Below, piece by piece: positions 29,414 through 37,494 of a stretch of DNA of 64,000 nucleotides (position 1 is its first letter; every line of letters begins with the position of its first letter). The position numbers and the translations under genes were made by a program. Where the stretch lies: the NCBI RefSeq assembly GCF_001665785.1, contig NZ_LZSO01000008.1, forward strand, positions 310,001 to 374,000, given 5' to 3'. This DNA comes from Mycolicibacterium peregrinum. GTDB lineage: Bacteria; Actinomycetota; Actinomycetes; Mycobacteriales; Mycobacteriaceae. Below the pieces are notes generated by a model. The model searched no databases. It saw nothing but the letters and a program-made list of their open reading frames with translations, and had not been told where the DNA came from.

Positions 29414-29923
29414 CTAACCGCCGCCGTTGCGTGCGCGCTCAGCGGCCCCAATGCATGCGCCCAGCGCACTGTTGGCGTCGGCCCATTCGTCGTTGAGCAC
29501 TGCGATATCACGCCCATCTGGGAATGTGGTGCGTCTACGTGCGTCGCTGGTGAGTGCATACACCTGACCGTTGGTCATCGCCCACGCGTCTTGGCTGGAG
29601 TATTTCGCTCCATCGGAGCCTTGAATGTTGCCGCCAATGTAGGTGGCCTGGGCGCCGTTGACAGCTTGTGCGTCGACGAGGCGCTCACCCGCCGTGAAGC
29701 CGCCGTTGATGACGTCGACCGTTCCTGGCCCTGGCGGTCGGCATCTGCTGATTGAGGACTGTGGGATCGGGATGGACGAGGTGCGATTCGGCGCGCTGAT
29801 ACTGCTGTTGTCGTGGCGGCCGGATGAGGTGACGACGCCGAACGTGCAGCCGCCCACGCAGCCAGCGAGAAACGCGCCCGTCGCGATCGCAATCACGACT
29901 CCTTTGCCGAACCCCTCAGCCAT
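29414..29923 (-). CDS. Small exported or lipoprotein-like island protein
   Basis: A 169-residue protein starting MAEGFGKGVVIAIATGAFLAGCVGGC. The hydrophobic segment ends in LAGC, which resembles a lipobox, so it may be a lipoprotein; it could equally be anchored by one helix. A Ser-rich linker (SSGRHDNSSISAPNRTSS) leads to a C-terminal domain (about 65-165) with ATYIGGNIQGSDG and DAWAMTNGQVYALTSDARRRTTFPDGRDIAVLNDEWADANSAL. I do not recognise the family. AAAGGA precedes the ATG. It faces the integrase tail to tail, 12 bases apart, and follows the next exported protein on the same strand, so the two look like an operon carried by the island. Confidence 0.65.
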   Translation of the reverse strand: MAEGFGKGVVIAIATGAFLAGCVGGCTFGVVTSSGRHDNSSISAPNRTSSIPIPQSSISRCRPPGPGTVDVINGGFTAGERLVDAQAVNGAQATYIGGNIQGSDGAKYSSQDAWAMTNGQVYALTSDARRRTTFPDGRDIAVLNDEWADANSALGACIGAAERARNGGG

Positions 29924-29989
29924 GGCAATCCTTTCGGTGCATCCACATGACAGTCGGCTACTTGCCGACGAATCGCACTGACCAGTCGG

Positions 29990-30865
29990 CTAGTCGACGA
30001 TGCTCCATGGCTGGCAACCGTTGGTCACGAACACGATGTTTGCCCCCTTGACCGGGTTGATGGCAACCTGAGCGTTCTGGTTTCGCCCCGTCGTGCCCTC
30101 GTCGAGAACAATCGCTGGTCCGTTCGGGTCGATAACGCGGATAGACCACTCACAGCCGTCGTCGGCGCGGGCACCGTCTGATTTCCAAACGCCCCAGTTC
30201 TTTCCGTCAACGCCGCCCATTTTGAAAGTGCCGTCATTGGGCATCGACTTCCATGGGTCGATCGCTTCAGTGGTGGCCGGCGGGCTCTCCGAGACCACGC
30301 CAGGATTCCACTCCTCGGTGTCAACCCACTGCCCGACGGTTGGGGTGTCTGTGAACGATGCGGGAAACCAGCTGATCGAATACGGATAGAGCGCCGTGGA
30401 GAGGCCACCCGAGTACATGGCGATGAGGTGTCGTGCGCGGCGATCGTCGGTCGATTCGGCGACAGCGACTGATTGGTCATCGAAGATGCTGGTGGAGAAA
30501 TCAGGGCCGTTCTTGCTGGCCAGGTCTTGAACAACGCCCTTCACGTCCTGTTTGAAAGTGTCAGTGTCTGGACTCACAGGGGCGATAACGACCAAATAGG
30601 TGGGTCGATTGTCGTAGCGGGTGCTGGTCTCTTTGACGACGGAATACTGCGGCACCGGGAGTGCAGGAACTGGCGGGGTCGTGGGTTCCGCCGCGGCAGC
30701 GGGTTGGCTAGTCGGAGCAGTTGTTGTGGACGACTCCGACGATGTGTTCTTGTCGTCCGACTTGTTGCACTGTGCAACGAGGATCAGTAGGACCACGCCG
30801 GCAACGACGAAGGGCCATACCTTCCGCTTTGCAGGACTGGCTGGCTGCGATCCCCCCGAGGTCAT
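29990..30865 (-). CDS. Membrane-anchored extracellular island protein of unknown function
   Basis: A 291-residue protein: short basic tail, one membrane helix (VWPFVVAGVVLLILVAQC, 16-33), a Ser/Thr/Pro/Ala linker (34-70), then a domain of about 220 residues with many Trp and Tyr (SWFPASFTDTPTVGQWV, FKMGGVDGKNWGVWKSDG, CEWSIRVIDPNG, FVTNGCQPWSIVD). Two Cys in the C-terminal domain could form a disulfide. The layout, a helix plus low-complexity linker plus outside domain, is common for mycobacterial and mycobacteriophage surface proteins, but I know no function. Its linker uses less GC-rich codons than the neighbouring core genes, in line with foreign origin. Confidence 0.65.
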   Translation of the reverse strand: MTSGGSQPASPAKRKVWPFVVAGVVLLILVAQCNKSDDKNTSSESSTTTAPTSQPAAAAEPTTPPVPALPVPQYSVVKETSTRYDNRPTYLVVIAPVSPDTDTFKQDVKGVVQDLASKNGPDFSTSIFDDQSVAVAESTDDRRARHLIAMYSGGLSTALYPYSISWFPASFTDTPTVGQWVDTEEWNPGVVSESPPATTEAIDPWKSMPNDGTFKMGGVDGKNWGVWKSDGARADDGCEWSIRVIDPNGPAIVLDEGTTGRNQNAQVAINPVKGANIVFVTNGCQPWSIVD

Positions 30866-30928
30866 GCGCGGATATTAACGGCTTCGCTGGGAGTTCACTG
30901 AGTGTTTGGTGACTTGGAGGCTGTCCTG

Positions 30929-30939
30929 CGAATCCTCTT
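30929..30939 (+). repeat. Candidate attR core at the island's right end
   Basis: CGAATCCTCTT matches the tRNA-Ala 3' sequence at 28149-28159 in 10 of 11 bases and falls between the last island gene and the decayed esterase, just where an attR would be. The 124-base gap it lies in (30866-30989) shows no gene. Confidence 0.3.
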
Positions 30940-31029
30940 GACGGTGACGGAATCGTATTCCAGCGCAGTGCGACTGGTGATCAAGTTGGCTAAGAGCTGG
31001 TAGCAGCGGACCGGGGCGAGGCCGAGCTC

Positions 31030-31963
31030 CCGGATCGCGTCCTCCTTGCCGCCGACCGCGGCGACCCTGGCGCGGTCACGGGGGCGGGGCAGTCCTCGGG
31101 CGCGATCGCGATATCGGCCTTGCTCGCCGGCGGGTGCCGCCTATTCGACCGCGCGATTCTGCAAAGCGGCGGTCTGGAACGCGTCCGCTCGACCGCAGCC
31201 GCCGCGGCCGTGGCCGAGAAAGTCATCTCATTCGTCGGCCGACAACCGGACGTCGAGCAGATCCTTGCCGCGCAGCGTCGCATCGACACCGGATTCGTGC
31301 CGCCGCAGGGCCCGTTCCATCCCTGCATCGACGGCGACGTCATCGCCGAGCAGCCCGTTGGTGGTCGCGCGCACGCGCGCCATGCCGGCGACCCCCATCC
31401 TCGCCGGAACAACGCGCGACGAATGGCGGATCTTCGACGCGGCGCTGGATGAGGGGGTCTTCACCGAGCAGTACGTGCACGACAGGGCGCGGGCACTCGC
31501 CGGCGACCGTCACGACCCGGGCGCGGTGGTGGCTACCTACCGCGCCGACCAGCACACGCTTCGCGATGTCGCCGGCGCGATGGTCACGGACTACCACTTC
31601 ACCGCGCCCACCGAGCAGTTCGTCAGGGCCCACGCCGAGCGCGGCAACCCGGTGTTTCGCTACGAACTGCAGTGGCCTTCTCCGCGCGCCGGCTTCGGGG
31701 CCTGCCACGATTCGTATCTGCCCTTGCTGTTCGGCACCCTGGACGCCGCGCCCGCGCTGGCGGGTGCCGACGAGGCGGCCCGCCAGATGTCGGATGCAGT
31801 TCAGCAACTGTGGCTGAAGTTCGTTCGTGGAGCAGAGCCCTGGGAAAACTATGACGGGGTCGGCGGGCCCACGATGCTACTCGGCCCCGAGACCCGAATC
31901 GTCCGCCGGCACCGCGCGGAGCAACTCGCGATCTGGGAAAATCGCTATCCCGCCTACGGGTAG
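31030..31963 (+). pseudogene. Decayed carboxylesterase (type B)
   Basis: Carboxylesterase/lipase sequence is readable in two frames. The first (to about 31370) gives GDPGAVTGAGQSSGAIAISA, with the catalytic Ser region of the usual G-x-S-x-G type altered to GQSSGA, then LFDRAILQSGGL and PFHPCIDGDVIAEQPV. The second continues TPILAGTTRDEWRIFDAAL, then NPVFRYELQW, the catalytic His in GACHDSYLPLLFG, and LWLKFVRGAEPWENY to the stop. A frameshift lies at about 31360-31385, and the first 170 or so residues are missing with no start codon. Truncation next to the island border suggests that insertion or a linked deletion removed the 5' half. Confidence 0.8.
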
Positions 31964-31995
31964 GCGGCTTCGACCGGATGCTCCGGTCCTGCGCC

Positions 31996-32424
31996 TCACT
32001 CCAAGTCAGACAAGACTTTTCGCGCAGCTTCGAGTTCGGCTTCGAGCGCGGCGACCTTGGCGGCCTGCTGTGAGCGAGCCTCCTCGATCACCTCGTCGAT
32101 GGGCGTGGAGAGGTCCTCGTGCAGCTCCTTGGCGGCGCGCGAGACGGCAGCAGCTGCCACCGCGACATTGCGCGCCAGGTAGGTGGCGCCCTGCTTGAGT
32201 TCGGCGTGCCACTCACCGTCGGCGGTGCCCGTGACGGTGAGGGTCAGCTCGATGGTCTTGGCTTTCTTGGCCGGCGCCTTCTTGGCCGGGGACTTCCGCG
32301 GCTTCTCGTCGGCAGGAGGCTCCGCGACGGGGGTGGTGCTCTCGGGGTGCGTGGTCAGGTCGTCGGGAGTGTCGAAATCGGTAGGTGAGGTCTCTGGGGC
32401 CTGAGCGTCTACAGTCATCGTCAC
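31996..32424 (-). CDS. Lys/Ala-rich conserved mycobacterial protein (possibly DUF6319)
   Basis: A 142-residue protein. An acidic Thr/Pro-rich first 50 residues lead to a histone-like basic patch (RKSPAKKAPAKKAK), a small domain TIELTLTVTGTADGEWHAELKQG, and a C-terminal coiled coil with many Ala and Glu (ARSQQAAKVAALEAELEAARKVL). The basic patch recalls the AKK repeats of nucleoid proteins such as HupB, so nucleic-acid contact is possible. The GTG at 32424 has AAGGAG six bases upstream and is preferred over the ATG at 32445, which has none. Function unknown; the family name is recalled, not verified. Confidence 0.68.
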   Translation of the reverse strand: MTMTVDAQAPETSPTDFDTPDDLTTHPESTTPVAEPPADEKPRKSPAKKAPAKKAKTIELTLTVTGTADGEWHAELKQGATYLARNVAVAAAAVSRAAKELHEDLSTPIDEVIEEARSQQAAKVAALEAELEAARKVLSDLE

Positions 32425-32528
32425 GGCGAACTCCTTTTCGGACATCGCCCGCACTGAGCGGGATGGGCGGCGAGGAACATTAGAACACACGTTCGACCTT
32501 CGTGGTCAAGTCGACCCGCCTGTGGCGC

Positions 32529-33227
32529 TCACTTCGTCGGGTAAGCGACCTCGCGGATGCGCGCACCGATGACCGTCGTGTCCAGGCGCCGTAGAAGCTC
32601 GAGTGGATCATCGAAAACAGCTTGTGCACCTGCTTTTTCGAGCTCGCAGTCGGCGACGCCACCGCATCGCAGACCGATGAAGGGCACCCCGGCGCGGGTG
32701 GCGGCTTCCCCGTCCCACACCGCGTCGCCCACAAAGACCGCCTGCTGGGCAGATGCGCCGGCGCGTTCCAATGCCACCTCGACGATGTCCGGGTTGGGCT
32801 TGGCCGTGTCGACATCTTTCGACGACGTCGCTGCCACGATGACCTCGTCGCTGTCGAGAATCTGTCGGGTTATGGCGAGTTCATCGTCCGGCGCGGAGCT
32901 GGCGAGCACGACCCGCACCTCGTGCTCGGCGAGATGGTGTAGCAATTCGCGGGCTCCAGGAAGTCGGACGATCAGGCCCGCGCTGTCTTTGTAAAGGCTG
33001 CTGTGCCGATCCTTGAGGCGTTGCCGCACAACGTCACTCGCATCCCCGGACAAGTTTGCCACCAGGCTGTCGCCATCCATGCCAATGCTGCGGTGGATTC
33101 GCCAGGACTCCACGTCGATGTTCGCCTCGCGGAACGCGCGCGCCCAGGCATGCACGTGCAGGTAGTTCGTGTCGACGAGTGTCCCGTCAACATCGAACAG
33201 GACCGCGAAAGGGCTCGACATCGGCAT
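32529..33227 (-). CDS. HAD-superfamily phosphatase (beta-phosphoglucomutase/phosphoglycolate-like)
   Basis: A 232-residue HAD hydrolase. Motif I is LFDVDGTLVDT (nucleophile Asp and acid Asp, residues 10-20). A small helical cap lies at about 25-90, motif II is VRVVLASSAPDDE near 107, motif III Lys is in DTAKPNPDIV near 143, and motif IV is FVGDAVWDGEAA near 165. It acts on small phosphorylated metabolites in the cytoplasm; substrate not predictable. The next gene on the same strand upstream is the MerR regulator, 37 bases away, so it could be the last gene of the sulP-merR transcript. Confidence 0.85.
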   Translation of the reverse strand: MPMSSPFAVLFDVDGTLVDTNYLHVHAWARAFREANIDVESWRIHRSIGMDGDSLVANLSGDASDVVRQRLKDRHSSLYKDSAGLIVRLPGARELLHHLAEHEVRVVLASSAPDDELAITRQILDSDEVIVAATSSKDVDTAKPNPDIVEVALERAGASAQQAVFVGDAVWDGEAATRAGVPFIGLRCGGVADCELEKAGAQAVFDDPLELLRRLDTTVIGARIREVAYPTK

Positions 33228-33264
33228 GCGCGCGGTATACCCGCCTGCCCGCAGATCAAACGGA

Positions 33265-33651
33265 TCAGCGGTAGTGCGCCAGTTGCTCGGTCAGTTCCTG
33301 CGCGTATGCCAGTTGCCGGGCGAGTTTGGCGCAGACTTCCTGCGCGCGGGTATGGCATTCGGCCACATAGGTTGTGGCCTTGGCGTGCTGCGCGGCGGTC
33401 GAGGTAGGGGAGTTGAGGGTGGCGAGGGCGTCGAGCAGTTGTCGCATTTCGTCGAGGGTGAAGCCCAACGGTTTCATGCGGCGGATCGACAGCAGCCGGT
33501 CGATGTCGTCGGCGGTGTAGAGGCGGAAGCCGCCCGCGGACCGTGCCGAGGGGACCACCAGGCCGACCTCGTCGTAGTGCCGGATTGTCTTGATGGACAA
33601 CTCGGTTCGCGCGGCGACGTCGCCGATCTGCAGGTGATCCTGGCTGCTCAA
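33265..33651 (-). CDS. MerR-family transcriptional regulator
   Basis: A 128-residue MerR protein. The winged helix-turn-helix LQIGDVAARTELSIKTIRHYDEVGLV (7-32) is followed by GGFRLYTADDIDRLLSIRRMKPLGFTLDEMRQLLDAL and a C-terminal dimer helix. A single Cys (VCAKLARQ) and AECHTRAQEVC near the end could act in sensing, but no clear metal-binding CxxC loop is seen. It follows sulP by 18 bases on the same strand. A promoter with 19-base spacing and an inner dyad, the hallmark of MerR control, lies upstream of sulP at 35340-35370. Likely autoregulates the operon. Confidence 0.88.
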   Translation of the reverse strand: MSSQDHLQIGDVAARTELSIKTIRHYDEVGLVVPSARSAGGFRLYTADDIDRLLSIRRMKPLGFTLDEMRQLLDALATLNSPTSTAAQHAKATTYVAECHTRAQEVCAKLARQLAYAQELTEQLAHYR

Positions 33652-33669
33652 CTGTTCCCCCTGTGACGG

Positions 33670-35178
33670 TCAGTGCGCCGCGGTGAGTCGGCCGCTGAGT
33701 CGCGCGTGCCGTTCTGCGCTGTTCTCGTTCATGCCCACGATGGTGGCGGTCTTGCCTTTGGCAGCGTATTTGGTGGTGATGGCGTCCAGGGTGGACACGG
33801 TGGACGCGTCCCAGATGTGAGCCTGGCTCATGTCGATGACCACGTTGTCGGGGTCGCCGGCGTAATCGAACTGGTAGACCAGGTCATTGCTGGACGCGAA
33901 GAACAGCTCGCCGCGGACCGCGTACACCCGGGTGTTCTCGTCGGGGTGGTCGACGTCCACCACCTCGGTGAAATGGGCGACACGGCGGGCGAACAGCACC
34001 ATCGCCGTCAGGGTGCCGACGGCGACGCCGTAGGCCAGGTTGCTTGTCGCCACCGTGACTGCGACGGTGGCCAGCATGACGGCGGTTTCGCTCTTGGGCA
34101 TGCGCCGCAACGTCTTCGGGTTGATGCTGTGCCAGTCGAAGGTCCCCACGGACACCATGATCATCACGGCGACCAGTGCGGCCATGGGGATCTGGGCTAC
34201 GATATCGCCGAGGCCGACGACCAGCCCGAGCAGGAACGCGCCGGCCAGTAACGTCGAGATACGAGTCCGGGCGCCGCATGCCTTCACGTTGATCATGGTC
34301 TGCCCGATCATGGCGCAGCCGCCCATGCCGCCGAAGAATCCGGTGACGATGTTCGCCACGCCCTGGCCCAGCGCCTCGCGGGACTTGTCGGAGTGGGTGT
34401 CGGTGACGTCGTCGACCAGCTTGGCCGTCATCAGCGATTCCAACAGGCCCACCACCGCCATGGTGAGTGCATAGGGCGCGATGACCCCGAGCGTGTGCAG
34501 GGTGAACGGGACGTTGGGAATGAGCAGCGACGGCAGGCTCGACGGCAACTGCCCTTCGTCGCCGACGTTGGGAATCGACCAGCCGAACCCGACCGTGGCG
34601 GCGGTGAGCACCGCGATGGCCACCAGCGGTGCGGGGATCGCGGTGCTCAGTTTCGGCAGCGCCACAATGACGGCGATGGCGGCCGCGACCATCGGGTAGA
34701 CCAGCCATTGCACCCCGAGCAGATGGGGCAACTGTGCCAGGAAGATCAGGATCGCCAACGCGTTCACGAAGCCGACCATCACGCTGCGCGGCACGAACCG
34801 CATCAGCTTCGCGACCCCCAGACTGCCGAGGATCAGCTGCAGCACTCCGGCGAGGATGACCGTGGCGATCAGGTAGTCCAGGCCATGACTGCGCACCAGC
34901 GGGGCCACCACCAGGGCGACGGCACCTGTCGCCGCCGAGATCATCGCCGGTCGTCCACCGGCTATCGCAATGGTCACCGCCATCGTGAACGAGGCGAACA
35001 GGCCGATCCGTGGATCGACCCCGGCGATGATCGAGAACGAGATCGCTTCGGGGATCAGAGCCAACGCCACCACAAGGCCGGCAAGCACCTCGGTGCGCAG
35101 CCGGCGCGGCGAGCGGAGCGCGGCGAGCACCGATTGCTGTTCGTGGGGTGTCACCGCGTCGGTCGATCGTTTCAACAC
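33670..35178 (-). CDS. SulP/SLC26-family anion transporter with STAS domain
   Basis: A 502-residue membrane protein. The 10-14 helix SulP core (about 25-395) starts [39 protein letters not shown] cytoplasmic STAS domain (about 415-500) has [30 protein letters not shown]. Family members carry sulfate, bicarbonate or other anions; which one is not clear from sequence. Start could be the GTG at 35178 or the TTG at 35175; GGAG is better spaced for the latter. First gene of an operon with merR. A 326-base gap upstream separates it from the peroxidase gene and holds the MerR-type promoter. Confidence 0.88.
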   Translation of the reverse strand: MLKRSTDAVTPHEQQSVLAALRSPRRLRTEVLAGLVVALALIPEAISFSIIAGVDPRIGLFASFTMAVTIAIAGGRPAMISAATGAVALVVAPLVRSHGLDYLIATVILAGVLQLILGSLGVAKLMRFVPRSVMVGFVNALAILIFLAQLPHLLGVQWLVYPMVAAAIAVIVALPKLSTAIPAPLVAIAVLTAATVGFGWSIPNVGDEGQLPSSLPSLLIPNVPFTLHTLGVIAPYALTMAVVGLLESLMTAKLVDDVTDTHSDKSREALGQGVANIVTGFFGGMGGCAMIGQTMINVKACGARTRISTLLAGAFLLGLVVGLGDIVAQIPMAALVAVMIMVSVGTFDWHSINPKTLRRMPKSETAVMLATVAVTVATSNLAYGVAVGTLTAMVLFARRVAHFTEVVDVDHPDENTRVYAVRGELFFASSNDLVYQFDYAGDPDNVVIDMSQAHIWDASTVSTLDAITTKYAAKGKTATIVGMNENSAERHARLSGRLTAAH

Positions 35179-35339
35179 AACTCCGTTTCAGCGCCCGCCC
35201 GTCGAACGTGGCGGGGCGAATGTGGGCACGTTTGATGCATGCTTCGTCGCGTGAAAAGCATTGCCGGAACATGCAATCGATCTGGTCACAGGTTCGTGGG
35301 CCGCGGGCCTACCGCCGCGGCATCCGGCTTCGTTGCTGA

Positions 35340-35370
35340 ACTCTACCCTTGGGGGAGGGTTGCGTTTCAA
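35340..35370 (-). promoter_or_regulatory. MerR-type promoter (19-base spacer) for sulP-merR
   Basis: On the minus strand TTGAAA (35370-35365) and TAGAGT (35345-35340) are exactly 19 bases apart, two more than optimal. The spacer carries a dyad ACCCT-N6-AGGGT (35345-35360). Over-long spacers with a central dyad are the mark of MerR-activated promoters. It points at sulP-merR, leaving a leader of about 155 bases. The rest of the 326-base gap (35179-35504) shows no gene to me. Confidence 0.65.
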
Positions 35371-35504
35371 ATCGGCAAGCTCGGATGTGCCCGACGCCAC
35401 AGCGCGTCGCGCGCCGAATAGGAGTAGCGCACTACTCGTGTCAGCCGGCGAGGCTCGCAGTTGACTGGCGATCACCAAACAGCCAGAGCATCGCGGGGGA
35501 CATC

Positions 35505-37487
35505 ATGGCACGTCATGGTCGGGACAGCTTCTACATCGTCGACGAGGGTCTGGTGACGCCGGAAGCGGCTGACGAGATCCGCACGCTGGGGGCGGAGGCG
35601 GCTCCGCGCATATCCGATACTGCTGCGCTCGCTCAGTTCCGCTTCTCGCGCATCGGACCGCAAGGTACGCCGGCGAGCCTGGGACTGATCACTGAATTGG
35701 CGAAGGCGATGACCACGGCACCGCCGGACCAGGACGGCGACATTCCCTCCGGATACACGTATCTGGGTCAGTTCGCCGACCACGACCTGACGAGGGACGA
35801 CACTGTCGCCCCGCTCGGTTCGGACCTGACCGTCGAGGAACTCATCCAAGGTCGCTCGCCCGCACTCGATCTCGACTCGCTGTACGGTCGCGGCCCAGCC
35901 AGCCAACCGGAGTTCTATACCGACGGGCTGCACCTGAAGATGGGGAGCACCGTCGGGCAGGGTCCGATTCTCCCCGGGTTCGACGGCTTCGACCTGCCGC
36001 GCGAACCGGCTCGGAAGACGGCGGTGATACCCGACCATCGCAACGACGAGAACCTGGTGGTCGCCCAGACCCACCTTGCCTTGATCAGGTTCCACAACCG
36101 CGTACTCGATACCCTTGGCCCGGTTCCCGCTCCGGCAATGTTCGAAGCGGCACGTGCGCGCGTCGTCAAGCACTACCAGTGGATGTTGCGACACGACTAT
36201 CTGCCGAAGATCGTCGACCCCGGAATCGTGCATGACGTCTTCACCCACGGCCGCAAGCTTTTCGAGAAGTCGCCGATTCCAGGCGACAGCCCCACCATGC
36301 CGATCGAGTTCTCCGTCGCGGCATTCCGTATGGGCCACAGCATGGTTCGCGAGGCGTACAACTGGAACAAGATCTTCGACAACGGTCAAGGCACCCTGTC
36401 GTTGCTGTTCGGCTTCTCCGGCACCAGCGGTGGACTGTCGGCTGCCAATCGCTTGCCGTCCACGTGGATCGCCGACTTCCGCCGGCTGTACGACTTCGCG
36501 GAGGCGGGGCGTCCCGACCTGGTGGTGCCGAAGGCCAAGTTCAACATGGCACGCAAGATCGATACCAGACTGACGGACCCGCTGGCGACCCTACCGCCGG
36601 GCTCGTTCGGCGATGCCAACGCCCCAGTGCCGCCGCCGCAGGCCAACCTGGCGTTCCGGAACCTCATGCGGGCCAACATGGTCAAGCTCGCCAGCGGTCA
36701 GCAGATGGCGCCGCTCGCCAACGTCACAGCACTCACGGCCGCCCAGATCATCAAGGGCAACGGAGGCGTTGACCTCAGCGAACTGCCTCAGCCGCTGCAG
36801 AATGAACTCGTCGCCAACACCCCACTGTGGTTCTACATCCTGCGGGAGGCAGAGGTGTTCGGTGGTGGGCGACTCAGCGGTGTGGGTGGGCGCATCGTGG
36901 CCGAGGTCTTCCACCGGGCGATGGAGGGAAGCAAGTACTCCATTGTGCGTGAGCCTCATTGGCGCCCCAACCTGGGTCCGGATCGGCTCACCTTCCGGAT
37001 GTCGGACTTACTGCTGTTCGCCTTCGACGGGCGAGCGGACCTGCTGAACCCGCTCACCGACGAACCCGCACAGGAGTCCACGGTCATCGAGCTGCGCCGG
37101 GGCGCCGACAGTCCGTTCGTCAAGATCCTGCAACATCTCTTGCGGGCGCGAGGTTTCGGCCTGACAGTCGACGGCGACTTCGGGCCGCTCACCGACGCGG
37201 CGGTACGGGTATTCCAAGGCAGTCAGGGCGTCGAGGTCGACGGCATCGTGGGACCCGTTACCTGGGCCCGGCTCTTCATCACGGTCCGGCCGGGTAGCAC
37301 CGGTGAACCCGTGAAGGCGGTGCAGGTCCGGGTGAACATGAGTCAGGCCACCCCCATCGCCGTCGACGGTGACTTCGGCCCGTTCACGGAGGCGGCGGTG
37401 CGCAAGTTCCAGAAGAGCCGCGCCATCGACGTCGACGGTGTCGTCGGACCGGTCACCTGGCGGCAGTGCGTATCCGGACCCGCCTGA
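35505..37487 (+). CDS. Animal-type heme peroxidase fused to two peptidoglycan-binding domains
   Basis: A 660-residue protein. Residues 1 to about 515 are an animal-heme-dependent peroxidase (PF03098): distal His93 in GQFADHDLTRDD, the Arg-containing LALIRFHNRVLD near 191-202, and proximal His278 in AFRMGHSMVREAYNW. The C-terminus has two PF01471-type peptidoglycan-binding repeats. Residues 526-592 contain RGFGLTVDGDFGPLTDAAVRVFQ and DGIVGPVTW; residues 593-657 contain IAVDGDFGPFTEAAVRKFQK and DGVVGPVTW. The protein would use hydrogen peroxide to oxidise halides or organic substrates, possibly at the cell wall. No signal peptide is visible at the chosen ATG (35505, after GGGGGAC), which conflicts with wall binding. 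Convergent with the antiporter gene, eight bases apart. Confidence 0.87.
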   Translation: MARHGRDSFYIVDEGLVTPEAADEIRTLGAEAAPRISDTAALAQFRFSRIGPQGTPASLGLITELAKAMTTAPPDQDGDIPSGYTYLGQFADHDLTRDDTVAPLGSDLTVEELIQGRSPALDLDSLYGRGPASQPEFYTDGLHLKMGSTVGQGPILPGFDGFDLPREPARKTAVIPDHRNDENLVVAQTHLALIRFHNRVLDTLGPVPAPAMFEAARARVVKHYQWMLRHDYLPKIVDPGIVHDVFTHGRKLFEKSPIPGDSPTMPIEFSVAAFRMGHSMVREAYNWNKIFDNGQGTLSLLFGFSGTSGGLSAANRLPSTWIADFRRLYDFAEAGRPDLVVPKAKFNMARKIDTRLTDPLATLPPGSFGDANAPVPPPQANLAFRNLMRANMVKLASGQQMAPLANVTALTAAQIIKGNGGVDLSELPQPLQNELVANTPLWFYILREAEVFGGGRLSGVGGRIVAEVFHRAMEGSKYSIVREPHWRPNLGPDRLTFRMSDLLLFAFDGRADLLNPLTDEPAQESTVIELRRGADSPFVKILQHLLRARGFGLTVDGDFGPLTDAAVRVFQGSQGVEVDGIVGPVTWARLFITVRPGSTGEPVKAVQVRVNMSQATPIAVDGDFGPFTEAAVRKFQKSRAIDVDGVVGPVTWRQCVSGPA

Positions 37488-37494
37488 CCCGGAG

